DNA of 14,855 bases from an uncultured Prevotellaceae bacterium. Lineage in GTDB: Bacteria; Bacteroidota; Bacteroidia; Bacteroidales; Bacteroidaceae. Every line of letters begins with the position of its first letter. Position 1 is the stretch's first letter. The notes under the pieces are model-generated. The model searched no databases. It saw only the letters and a list, made by a program, of their open reading frames with translations, and was not told the DNA's origin. The position numbers and the translations under genes were made by a program. Shown piece by piece: positions 6,613-14,393 of this stretch. Where the stretch lies: positions 1 through 14,855 of the forward strand of contig CAMOSA010000041.1 in the NCBI GenBank assembly GCA_946624335.1, written 5' to 3'.

Positions 6613-7467
6613 TCAGTCTTTGACTACGCTTGTGCCGAGAGCAAAGGATTTCTCGAGGTTGCCCGTGCCGTTCATATTGTCGGTCTTGGCCGAGATATCG
6701 TCGAGATGACTGACGAGTTCGGCTTCCGGCGTGCAGGGTACGACGGGCGACCCGAACTCGTGGGTACCGTGGTGAGCCAGTACGCAGTGTACGATGCGCT
6801 TCGTCTCCTCGGTGTCTATGCCTCGGCGCTCAAGCTCGCAGTGTAGCTTGTGAGCACCTATATATATATGTCCCAGCAGGAACATATCCTCCTGGCCCTC
6901 GCCGGAACGGTTGTATTCGTAGACCTTACCGTAGTCATGGAAGAGGATGGCGAGGACACAGCGTTCAATCTTCACGGGATAGGGCAACGCGGGGTAGATG
7001 CCGTCGAGCATCGCCAGCATCTGATGCGTGTGGTTAAGCAGCCCGCCGGGGAAGGCGTGGTGGACGCTCGTCGCGGCAGGGAACTCGGAGTAGGGCTTGA
7101 AGAGCTTGTCGGCGAACTCACGGATAATATCGATCAGGCGCGCATCGCTGCAATAGCTGACGAGATGGCTGATCGTGGCGTCCCAAGCCTCGCGGCGGAT
7201 GGGGCGCGGCAGCAGGTCGTACAACGGATGCGAAGGGTCGGGCATGGGCCCGTTCTTCAGTTCCATGGCATTGCATGACTTCTTGCCTTGATTGTCCTTG
7301 AGGCTGTAGAACGACACGATGCGTCCCACGACGGGCTCCTGCTGTGGCCCGAGCTCCCATACAGCAACGTTTAGCACCTCTTCTTTGTCGGCCACTTTCA
7401 GCGTGGCAAACGGCGCGCCGGTTTTCGTGGTGCCATTCTGGCGCGCCAATACAATATATTCTTTCAT
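6613..7467 (-). CDS. YhaM-like 3'-5' exoribonuclease (OB-fold plus HD domain)
   Basis: The 284-residue product has an OB-fold-like N terminus (about 5-70: EYIVLARQNGTTKTGAPFATLKVADKE) and an HD phosphohydrolase domain (about 130-265). HD residues visible are His136/137 in SVHHAFPGGLLNHTHQM, His146, His177-Asp178 in LFHDYGKVYEY, His200, His232/233 in LAHHGTHEFGSP, and Asp256/257 in SHLDDISAKTDNM. This is the layout of YhaM/CBF1 proteins, metal-dependent 3'-5' exonucleases acting on RNA or single-stranded DNA in the cytoplasm. The length is a little shorter than that of Bacillus YhaM (about 314). It is the last gene of the leftward operon, starting 24 bp after the ABC ATPase stop. The link to a transporter ATPase and a hexosaminidase looks accidental in function, though co-transcription is likely. 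Start: ATG at 7467. Confidence 0.88.
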   Translation of the reverse strand: MKEYIVLARQNGTTKTGAPFATLKVADKEEVLNVAVWELGPQQEPVVGRIVSFYSLKDNQGKKSCNAMELKNGPMPDPSHPLYDLLPRPIRREAWDATISHLVSYCSDARLIDIIREFADKLFKPYSEFPAATSVHHAFPGGLLNHTHQMLAMLDGIYPALPYPVKIERCVLAILFHDYGKVYEYNRSGEGQEDMFLLGHIYIGAHKLHCELERRGIDTEETKRIVHCVLAHHGTHEFGSPVVPCTPEAELVSHLDDISAKTDNMNGTGNLEKSFALGTSVVKD

Positions 7468-7491
7468 TGATTATAGATGTTTCTATTATTC

Positions 7492-8271
7492 CTAAACATC
7501 AACCGTGAACCGCATCACATCAGCCTCGAAACTGATGCCTGGTCCGGCGAAGAAACGTGGCAGCGCGCCGTTGTCGGCCAACTCGCGTGGCGTGCCGATG
7601 AGCAGCTCCGTCGTGGCACGTCCGAGCAGCCACAGGCGGTCGGCCGTCTGCAGGGCCAGTTCGATGTCGTGCGTCGAGAGGAAGACGGTCTTTTGCATCT
7701 CACGTGCCAGGCGGCGCAGCAACAAGAGCATCTCGACCTTCGAGGGATAGTCGAGGAAAGCCGTCGGCTCGTCGAGGAAGATGACGGGCGTCTGTTGAGC
7801 CAGCGCCTTGGCGATCATCACCTTCTGCCGTTCGCCGTCGGAGAGCGTGTCGACCTGTCGCCGCTCCAGGTCGCGTATGCCGACCTGGTCCACGGCGCTG
7901 TCGACAGCCTCCTCGTCGTCGGTTTTCAGCCCGCCCCAGAAGCCTGTATAAGGACTGCGCCCCATCGCCACCATCTCACGGACACTCATCCCACGGATAT
8001 CGGGGCGCTCTGTCAGCACGACGCCGATGCGCTTTGCCAGCTGCTGCGGCGTGAACGTCTGCAGGTCACGGCCGTCCAGCGCCATCTGCCCGTCCAAGGG
8101 GGGCTGGAATGCGGCCAGCGTGCGCAACAGAGTGCTCTTGCCGGCGCCGTTAGGGCCGAGCAGGCAGGTGAGCTCACCTGCCTGCAACGTCGCTGTGATA
8201 TGTTCGCTCACGACGTGCTGCCCGTGCTTCGTGCGATAACCTGTCGTGAGGTTGTTCAGTTCAATTTTCAC
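7492..8271 (-). CDS. FecE/BtuD-type ABC transporter ATP-binding protein
   Basis: The product has 259 residues from a GTG at 8271. A TTG at 8313 in the same frame overlaps the hexosaminidase stop and adds residues unlike the family. Starting at GTG gives the usual MKIELNNLTTGY and a 23-bp gap. Motifs are Walker A GPNGAGKST (39-47), signature LSDGE (143-147), Walker B VIFLDEPT (163-170), and the H-loop His201 in LSTHD. The GRSPYTG segment at 104-110 is typical of ATPases of iron-siderophore, haem and cobalamin importers. At the Q-loop position the sequence is VVLTERP, with Thr87 where Gln is usual; similar forms occur in Bacteroidetes relatives as I recall. It should energise a FecCD/BtuC-type permease from the cytoplasmic side, but no permease or binding protein gene is adjacent. 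The substrate cannot be told. Confidence 0.9.
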   Translation of the reverse strand: MKIELNNLTTGYRTKHGQHVVSEHITATLQAGELTCLLGPNGAGKSTLLRTLAAFQPPLDGQMALDGRDLQTFTPQQLAKRIGVVLTERPDIRGMSVREMVAMGRSPYTGFWGGLKTDDEEAVDSAVDQVGIRDLERRQVDTLSDGERQKVMIAKALAQQTPVIFLDEPTAFLDYPSKVEMLLLLRRLAREMQKTVFLSTHDIELALQTADRLWLLGRATTELLIGTPRELADNGALPRFFAGPGISFEADVMRFTVDV

Positions 8272-8294
8272 CGCTGAATTGTTTATTGAAGACA

Positions 8295-9962
8295 CTACTC
8301 CACTCCATTGCAATAGTTCACGCCTATGCGGTCATAGATCTGCTTCATGTGAGGCAGGCGTGCCTTGAAGTCGTCGAAGTCTTTCTGGTCAGAGCGGCAC
8401 CACTGCACCTCGCTGATGGCATCGAGGCGTGGCAGGAGCATATAAAAGACGTGTTGGGGATAGGCCACATACTCGGTCCACAGGTTCACCTGCGGTCCCA
8501 GGATATACTTCTGCTCTTCGTCCGACAGCTGGTCGGGTACGAGGGGCTCGAACGAGTAGACCTTGGAGACGGGCAGGTATCCGCCGATGGCCAGAGGCTG
8601 TCCCCACTGTTCCTTCAGCTGGTAGTAGTCGATGTAGCAGTAGTCCGTCGGCGTCATGATGACACGGTGGTGCTGGCGTGCGGCCTCGATGCCGCCTTTG
8701 ATGCCACGCCAACTCATGACGATGCCGCCTTCGGTCAGTCCGCCTTCGAGCACTTCGTCCCAGCCGATCATGTCGCGGCCACGCTCCTTCAGAAAGGCTT
8801 CCATCTGGTGGTTGATCCATGTCTGCAGCTGGTTCTCGATGCTGTGCTTGCCGTCGTCGACGAGACCGAGTTCCTTGGCCTTAGCCTGACACTTGGGGCA
8901 CTCCTTCCAGCGGGCCTTAGGACATTCGTCGCCGCCGATGTGTATGAACTTCGAGGGGAACACGTCGCAGAGCTCGCCCATCACGGTCTTCAGGAACGTC
9001 ATCGTCTCGGGGTTGCCGGCGCAGAGGACGTCACGTGAGACGCCCCAGATCTGCCACACGGGATAGGGGCCGCCGGTGCAGCCGAGGTTGGGATAGACGT
9101 GGAGTGCGCCTTGCATGTGACCGGGCAGGTCGATTTCGGGGATCACGTTGATGTAGCGTTCGGCGGCATAGTTGACGATCTCACGGCACTGCTCCTGGGT
9201 GTAGTAGCCGCCATAGCGCTGACCGTCGTAGACGCCTGAGTTACGGCCTACGACCGTCTGTTCACGCACACTACCCTTCTTGGCCAGTTCGGGCAATGCC
9301 TTGACCTCGAAGCGCCAGCCTTGGTCCTCAGTGAAATGCCAGTGGAACTGGTTGCAGCCGTGCAGGGCCAGGAGGTCGAGGTACTTCTTGATGACGTCGA
9401 CGGTGAAGAAGTGGCGTGCCGTATCGAAGTGGGCACCGCGATAGGAGAAGCGGGGCTCGTCCTGAATGGTGACGAAGGGGAAAGCGATTTCCGCTGCCTT
9501 GGCTTTCTCAACGGCCACGACGGGCAGTGCCTTGCGCAGCGTCTGGGCCGCACGGAACAGGCCGACCTGCTTGCGTCCATACAGCGCGATGCCTTTGTCG
9601 TTGACGGTGATGGCGTAAGCCTCCTGCTGCTGCTCGGTCAGGCTGACACCCTTCTTAGCCTTCTTGGCTTTCTTGTCCGTCGGTAGTCCGAGGCACAAGC
9701 GGATGGCGGCGTTCTTGTCGTCGGGCGTCATCTTGAGGCTGATGCCGGTAAGTTCCTCGACCCACTGGCGCAGGAACTGAGCGTTACGTGCCATCTCAGG
9801 GTCGGAGGCATCGTAGGCGATACCCATGCCGGAGGTGAGGTTGAACACGCGTGTCGAATCCATCTGCACCGTCTTGGGCAGTGGGATGATACGATAGTCT
9901 GCCTTCTGTGCCTGTGCGGCCGACGCACAGAGCATGGCAATGACAAACAGGATCTTTTTCAT
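8295..9962 (-). CDS. GH20 beta-N-acetylhexosaminidase, secreted
   Basis: The product has 555 residues. A signal peptide covers 1-19 (MKKILFVIAMLCASAAQAQ), with a signal peptidase I-like cut after AQA. An N-terminal GH20b-type domain (about 22-165) is followed by the catalytic TIM barrel from about 168: RGAHFDTARHFF (176-187), NQFHWHFTEDQGWRFEVK (204-221), VIPEIDLPGHM (273-283), and HIGGDECPK (341-349), with the Asp345-Glu346 catalytic pair of the substrate-assisted mechanism. Trp residues near 401, 418 and 495 fit the GlcNAc pocket. It removes terminal beta-linked GlcNAc/GalNAc from glycans, probably in the periplasm or at the surface. Many Bacteroides GH20 enzymes are longer, with C-terminal add-on domains; this one ends with the catalytic domain. 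A lysine-rich KKAKKAKKG (97-105) is unusual. It is the first gene of the operon. Confidence 0.95.
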   Translation of the reverse strand: MKKILFVIAMLCASAAQAQKADYRIIPLPKTVQMDSTRVFNLTSGMGIAYDASDPEMARNAQFLRQWVEELTGISLKMTPDDKNAAIRLCLGLPTDKKAKKAKKGVSLTEQQQEAYAITVNDKGIALYGRKQVGLFRAAQTLRKALPVVAVEKAKAAEIAFPFVTIQDEPRFSYRGAHFDTARHFFTVDVIKKYLDLLALHGCNQFHWHFTEDQGWRFEVKALPELAKKGSVREQTVVGRNSGVYDGQRYGGYYTQEQCREIVNYAAERYINVIPEIDLPGHMQGALHVYPNLGCTGGPYPVWQIWGVSRDVLCAGNPETMTFLKTVMGELCDVFPSKFIHIGGDECPKARWKECPKCQAKAKELGLVDDGKHSIENQLQTWINHQMEAFLKERGRDMIGWDEVLEGGLTEGGIVMSWRGIKGGIEAARQHHRVIMTPTDYCYIDYYQLKEQWGQPLAIGGYLPVSKVYSFEPLVPDQLSDEEQKYILGPQVNLWTEYVAYPQHVFYMLLPRLDAISEVQWCRSDQKDFDDFKARLPHMKQIYDRIGVNYCNGVE

Positions 9963-9997
9963 AATCGATATCGGTTAGTTGATAATGAATTTGCGCA

Positions 9998-10029
9998 CAA
10001 AGGTAGCAAAAAATTACTCAGCGCACAAC
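9998..10029 (-). promoter_or_regulatory. Promoter of the hexosaminidase-ABC-yhaM operon
   Basis: On the minus strand GTTG (10026-10029) is followed after exactly 20 bases by TACCTTTG (9998-10005). This fits the Bacteroidetes TTTG-N19-21-TAnnTTTG layout better than any other promoter in the window. The predicted leader to the ATG at 9962 is about 30 nt. Confidence 0.7.
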
Positions 10030-10119
10030 TTTTTCCGCCTTTTCTGCGTTTTTTGCGGTCGTAGATGCTCATTCAAGCAAGTTTTGCAAGCTGACAAGCG
10101 GAAGTCGGCTGGTTAACAG

Positions 10120-10207
10120 AATGAAGTCACCCGGCCGACAAGACGAAGTCACCCGGCCGACAAGACGAACTCACCTGAGTGACAAGACGAACTCACCCGG
10201 GTGAGTG
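10120..10207. repeat. Tandem repeat, four copies of 22 bp
   Basis: Copies start at 10120, 10142, 10164 and 10186, sharing the plan GA(C/T)GAA(G/C)TCACC followed by a variable half and GACAA. Copies 1 and 2 carry CCGGCC, copy 3 TGAGTG, copy 4 CGGGTGAG. A degenerate fifth copy may lie at 10098-10119. The region is upstream of the hexosaminidase promoter and downstream of the six-module gene, in a stretch without genes. No protein, spacer pattern or transposase goes with it. Confidence 0.85.
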
Positions 10208-10238
10208 GGCAGCAGTACTGCCGCCCTGAAAGGGCAGC
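10191..10238. repeat. Cluster of short palindromes, including the GCCCTGAAAGGGC element
   Basis: Three palindromes lie back to back: ACTCACCCGGGTGAGT (10191-10206, perfect), a 20-bp near-palindrome centred on GCAGTACTGC (10207-10226, one mismatched pair), and GCCCTGAAAGGGC (10223-10235, a 5-bp stem with a GAA loop). The last, with the following GATATGTCAGCCCCAGGGCA, resembles a dispersed extragenic repeat that I recall from many Bacteroides and Prevotella genomes. The stretch 10239-10283 shows nothing else. Confidence 0.7.
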
Positions 10239-10283
10239 GATATGTCAGCCCCAGGGCAGATTAGGGTTCAGGGACAAGAAGCA

Positions 10284-10317
10284 CGTGAGAGGGTGCCCGG
10301 CCGGACACCCTCTCACG
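10284..10317 (-). terminator. Hairpin terminator of the six-module protein gene
   Basis: CGTGAGAGGGTG (10284-10295) and CACCCTCTCACG (10306-10317) form a perfect 12-bp stem. The 10-base loop contains the self-complementary CCGGCCGG. It lies 46-79 bp past the stop of the minus-strand gene. A T-rich tail follows only on the plus side (ATTATATTTA), so on the minus strand it is not a canonical intrinsic terminator, but the stem is very strong. Confidence 0.6.
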
Positions 10318-10362
10318 ATACCTATTATATTTATGTGTTGCCTATTGCGTTGGGCTTTTCGC

Positions 10363-13300
10363 TCACTTCTTCAACATCTTGACGGTTTTGCCGTCCTTGG
10401 TGCGTACGATGTTGATGCCGCGGCGTGTCTGGTCGAGACGACGGCCGGCGACGTCGTAGACGTCAGCAGGAGCTGCCTCAGCAGCGTCGATGCCTTCGAT
10501 AGCGTCGGTGCCAGCCTTGATGACGACAGTGGCCTCATCACTGCTGCTGCCAACCGTGTTGCCGCCACCGTCGCAGATAGCAGTAGACAGGATGATGGAC
10601 GGACGCGGCGTGTCGACGTAGCAGCCGTTCAGCGTGATGCCGCCCCAGTCGGCGATGACGCCATAGTTGTGTGCAGTAGCCGTCACGTCAGAGTTGTCGA
10701 TGACGAGCTCTACGAGGCTGCTGCCGGTGATGCCCCATTCGAAGCCGCTGCCGGTGATATCGATGGTGGCATCCTTGATGGTCAACACTTCACCGGAACT
10801 GGCGCTGAGGTAGATGCCTAAGCCGTCGTTATTAGGATGGGTGCACATCAGGGTCAGCTTGCCACCAGTGATGGTGGAGTTATTGCAGAGATAAATCATC
10901 GTGCTGTTGCTGGAGCTGACGATGGTGCTGTTGCCAGCCACGTTGATGGTGAGGCCGTCGACATAGCTCTCGACGACGTGGTTACCGTCCGTGTAGGTGA
11001 AGTTGCCGTTGATGGTCAGCGTCTTCGTGGCGTTGTCGTAGCTGAATATGCCGTCGCCGAGGACATCGCTGTGGTTGACGCTGGTGACGGTCGTGCCGGC
11101 AACATAGAGGTCGTAGGCCGTTGCACCCTCGATGACGAGGTTGCCGGCATAGAGCTGAGTGCCGTTGACCGAGATACCGCCGAGCGAAGCGTTGTACTGG
11201 CCACCCTCGGGCGTCGTGATGTACATACCGGCACCGAGCTCGAAGCTCTCGATGGAATGGATGGCCACCGTCGAGGTGTTCACTGTTAGCTTACCGCTGA
11301 GCATAGCGAAGGCATCGGGAGCTTCGTTCCAGCCGAAGATGCCTCGTTGGCTACCCGTGTTGAGCGTCACGGTGGGACCGTCGATGGTCAGCTTGGCACT
11401 CTTGGCCGTCGTCGACACGATGTAGAAGCCCTCGTTGGCGGTCAGCGAGCCCGTTCCCTTCAGCGTCGTGGCGACATTGGTGTAAACGACCTGTGCACCG
11501 CTGCGCAGGGTGATATTGTTGTCGCCTACGATGTTGATGGTCAAGCCGTCAACGCCTGTGTTGTTGATGAGCGCACCGGCAGCACCTGTGTAGTTGAAGG
11601 TGACATCCGTCATGGTGAGCGTCTTGCTCTCGGCATCGTAGCTGAACTGCCCGTCGCCGAGGATGTCGGCAGCATTGACGCTGGTAACCTGAATATCATT
11701 GACCTTGAGGTCGTACTTCACGACCTTTTCGATGACGACGTCTTCAGCCAGGTTCTCGCCGACGTAGACGCCTTCGCTCTTGTAAGTGGCGCCGGCGGGA
11801 GCCGTGATGGCATGGTCGTCATTGAGCGTGAGGGCATAAATCTTGTTGATCTTATTGGCCTTGACGACGGCATTCTCGCTGACGACGAGCGAGCCGTTGC
11901 TGCTGCCACTGTTCTCACCGCCGATGCCGAGCGTTGCTCCGGTGGCCGTCAGCGTGACATCGCCCTTGACAGTCGTGACGCTGTTCGTGCCCCATAAGCC
12001 CAGACCGATCCGGGCGCCGGTGATGTTGATGGTGCCGGAGCCGGTGAAGGCCACCTTGGCATAGTCCCTGATCTGTATTCCGTAGAATCCGGTACCGGTG
12101 ATGTTGTTGTTGCCGCTGACGTTGACGGTCACGTCGCTGCTCGCTTCAAACCTGATGACTCTGTCATCATCGTAGGTCAAGTTGACACCGGTGAGGTTAA
12201 GCGTCTTCGTGTCGGGAGCGTAGCTGATGCTGGAGCCCGTATAGTACTTGTTGCAGAAGCCGCCGGCATTGCCCTTGAGGTTGCCGTCGACGACAGCGCC
12301 GTAGAGCTTGGTACCCGCGATGGTGATGGGATATTCGGTCCACGTCACGTCGCCACGGATCCAGGTGCCGCTGCTCGCTTGGTCAGAGCCCTTGGCGAGA
12401 TTGGCATTGAGATAGAAGGCGCCGTCGTCGGCGTTGTACCACGTCCACTTGGAGTGTACGTTGACGCCGTCGCCCATGGCGAGGCCCGTGTTGTAGATAT
12501 TGCCTTCCTCGCCGAGGAACTTGTAGAGGGCGCCGTTGGCACCGTCCTTGTTGATGGCGAGGTTGGTCTCCTTGTAGCCGTAGTAGCCATACTTCTTGGC
12601 CTCCACGGTCATCGTGCCGCCGCTGCGCTGCAGCGTCAGACCGCTGTTGTTGCGCATATCGATGGCGTGCTCTTCAGTGGACTTGACGGTGAGGTCGCCC
12701 GAACCCTTGATGGTCGTGTTGGCGCCCAGCCTCATGGCGATATCGGCGGCGGTGATGCTGTTCGTGCCGGTCGTGGTGATGGTCAGGCCGTCGATGGTGT
12801 GGTAGATACCGTAATCGTCGCCCGTGGCATTGATCGTCGCGCCGTTGAGCGTCAGCGTCTTGGATGAGGTGTCGTATTTTGCAGAACCGGACTTGAGGGC
12901 ACGGGGATAGAAATATTGCGTATTATTAGCCCTCATCTGCTCTCCGCCAATCCAGAGGTGAAGGTATTCAATCTTGCCTGTCATTGCGAACCACGTGCCG
13001 TTGTCAATGCTTGTGCTTTTATCGATGCTCCCATTATAGTAGACAAAACCATCGACTACCTTCCAATAGGAGTTGGGAGTAGAGATGTCTACATCTTCCA
13101 TGACGAGGTTGCTTACCTTAACATTACTTGTCCCGCCTGAGAACTTATATAGCGTGGCGTCGCTGTACGCTTGAAGTGTCAACGTGCCGCCCGCTTGTAC
13201 GCCGTAAGTCTTGCCCAGGGCCTGCAGTTCATTCAGCTTCAGGGTGACGTTAGCATTAGAGTAGCAGGAAAGACCCGATGCGGCTGCAGAGGTCAGCTTG

Positions 13301-14280
13301 AGCGTGCCATCGCCCTCGATGGTGGCGTCAGCATGCAGACTCATGCCGTTGTCGGAGGTACTTGCACGGGTAGAGAAGGCGCAATCGCCATTGACTTTGA
13401 TGGTGACACCAGGTTCGCGTATGACGAAGAAGGTACCCTCGGCATTGGCACTGTTCAACGTGAGGGTCTTAGTGCTACTATTCCATTGTAGCTTTCCCGA
13501 TGCAGACGTCGCACCGGTATTAGCACTCGAAAGCGTTATCTCGCTGGAAGAACCGATATACAACATACCCAACATGATGGAAGGCTCTATCCAGCAGCTA
13601 TTGACTAAGGTGCCGCTGCTGTTCACCACACCGCCCTTGCTGGCATCGAACTTTTGGCTGGTCACTTCCAGCGCGGCTGTTTTGAATTGAAGGCCTGCAG
13701 CCTTCGTGAAACCCGAATAGGCCACCTTGCCGGAGCCTCCCTCAGCGAAGATACGTGAGTAGTTGATGACAAATGAGCCTGAACCAGGAGAGAGGTCTGT
13801 GATGGCATGGTTGTTGGATGAACGGGCATAGATCCACAGTCCGTAGGTTGAGATCCTGGCGCCCTGATAGGAGTGAATGGCACCGCCTGCGCCCGTGTTC
13901 TTAATATCAATGATGGGGGCTTTGGTGCCAGACCATTTGGTGAGGCTGGTGTTCTTGAAGCAGATGATGCCGGCGGCAGTCTCATTCGTGCAGTTCGTCG
14001 TGATGGACACATCACCCTCGAAAAGGATGGAGAGGCCATCCACTTCGCGGTTGCTGATGCCGTCAACAGACGTATTGATTGATGTGCCGGAAGCAAGAAT
14101 CAGCTGTTTGGAGGTGGGGTTGTAGGTGATCTTGCCGCTGATGCCCGAACCGGTGATGTTGTCCTTGTTGGCATCGGTCACCGAAACGCCAGCCACGGAT
14201 AAACCGTAGCTCTCGGCCCGGAGCGTGATGCTCGGCAACAGGGTTGCGAGCAACGCAATGAGTGTAAAGAGTCTTTTCAT
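10363..14280 (-). CDS. Large secreted six-module repeat protein with C-terminal sorting-like tail
   Basis: The 1305-residue product starts with a signal peptide (MKRLFTLIALLATLLPSITLRA, 1-22). The rest is six modules of about 200-212 residues with start points near 25, 237, 439, 650, 856 and 1056. Each begins with a Y/L-x-L-x-V-x-G strand, continues to SYD-x-x-(T/S)KTLTL (KTLTL-like at 58, 271, 474, 692, 886, 1086), then VDGLTI-x-x-x-G-x-N-x-I, then GSG-x-L-type short strands rich in Thr, Ser, Asn and Gly. The pattern suggests parallel beta-helix or solenoid domains, perhaps related to Cthe_2159-type carbohydrate-binding domains; this is inference. No catalytic motif was recognised. The end (VYDVAGRRL...RRGINIVRTKDGKTVKMLKK) is a Prevotella-type tail like that of the M6 protease. 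It is probably an exported surface or adhesion/glycan-binding protein, transcribed alone. Confidence 0.92.
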   Translation of the reverse strand: MKRLFTLIALLATLLPSITLRAESYGLSVAGVSVTDANKDNITGSGISGKITYNPTSKQLILASGTSINTSVDGISNREVDGLSILFEGDVSITTNCTNETAAGIICFKNTSLTKWSGTKAPIIDIKNTGAGGAIHSYQGARISTYGLWIYARSSNNHAITDLSPGSGSFVINYSRIFAEGGSGKVAYSGFTKAAGLQFKTAALEVTSQKFDASKGGVVNSSGTLVNSCWIEPSIMLGMLYIGSSSEITLSSANTGATSASGKLQWNSSTKTLTLNSANAEGTFFVIREPGVTIKVNGDCAFSTRASTSDNGMSLHADATIEGDGTLKLTSAAASGLSCYSNANVTLKLNELQALGKTYGVQAGGTLTLQAYSDATLYKFSGGTSNVKVSNLVMEDVDISTPNSYWKVVDGFVYYNGSIDKSTSIDNGTWFAMTGKIEYLHLWIGGEQMRANNTQYFYPRALKSGSAKYDTSSKTLTLNGATINATGDDYGIYHTIDGLTITTTGTNSITAADIAMRLGANTTIKGSGDLTVKSTEEHAIDMRNNSGLTLQRSGGTMTVEAKKYGYYGYKETNLAINKDGANGALYKFLGEEGNIYNTGLAMGDGVNVHSKWTWYNADDGAFYLNANLAKGSDQASSGTWIRGDVTWTEYPITIAGTKLYGAVVDGNLKGNAGGFCNKYYTGSSISYAPDTKTLNLTGVNLTYDDDRVIRFEASSDVTVNVSGNNNITGTGFYGIQIRDYAKVAFTGSGTINITGARIGLGLWGTNSVTTVKGDVTLTATGATLGIGGENSGSSNGSLVVSENAVVKANKINKIYALTLNDDHAITAPAGATYKSEGVYVGENLAEDVVIEKVVKYDLKVNDIQVTSVNAADILGDGQFSYDAESKTLTMTDVTFNYTGAAGALINNTGVDGLTINIVGDNNITLRSGAQVVYTNVATTLKGTGSLTANEGFYIVSTTAKSAKLTIDGPTVTLNTGSQRGIFGWNEAPDAFAMLSGKLTVNTSTVAIHSIESFELGAGMYITTPEGGQYNASLGGISVNGTQLYAGNLVIEGATAYDLYVAGTTVTSVNHSDVLGDGIFSYDNATKTLTINGNFTYTDGNHVVESYVDGLTINVAGNSTIVSSSNSTMIYLCNNSTITGGKLTLMCTHPNNDGLGIYLSASSGEVLTIKDATIDITGSGFEWGITGSSLVELVIDNSDVTATAHNYGVIADWGGITLNGCYVDTPRPSIILSTAICDGGGNTVGSSSDEATVVIKAGTDAIEGIDAAEAAPADVYDVAGRRLDQTRRGINIVRTKDGKTVKMLKK
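10518..14208 (-). repeat. Six protein-coding repeat modules, each about 600-640 bp
   Basis: Module starts on the minus strand are near 14208, 13572, 12966, 12333, 11715 and 11115; the last ends near 10518. Modules 5 and 6 are the closest pair (VTSVN-x-x-D-(I/V)LGDG-x-FSYD in both), and this similarity is visible in the DNA around 11640-11690 and 11040-11090. Modules 1-4 are more diverged, with insertions before the KTLTL strand in modules 3 and 4. Confidence 0.8.
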
Positions 14281-14393
14281 AACAGTTATTGTTTAAGGGT
14301 TAATAAATATAGTGATTTCGGTCTCAGTTTATTACGTTATGCCGCAATGATATAAATAGGTCCACGGGCGGCTTTTCGGTAAGGATTTCGTTG

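Noticed and set aside
7477..8277. 266-codon open frame on the plus strand
   Set aside because: It is antisense to the ABC ATPase gene with all its nucleotide-binding motifs; no independent support.
8272..8313. TTG start for the ABC ATPase, overlapping the hexosaminidase stop
   Set aside because: The added residues do not resemble the family, whereas the GTG at 8271 gives the usual N terminus and a gap like that to the next gene. Not fully excluded.
8286..9038. 250-codon open frame on the plus strand
   Set aside because: It is fully antisense to the GH20 gene, whose catalytic motifs are unmistakable; the product looks like a reverse-complement shadow.
10120..10207. CRISPR array
   Set aside because: Repeats of 22 bp are directly adjacent with no spacers, and no cas genes are present.
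10201..10821. 206-codon open frame on the plus strand
   Set aside because: It begins within the palindromic extragenic repeat (giving the typical false peptide RPERAA) and continues antisense to the end of the six-module gene.
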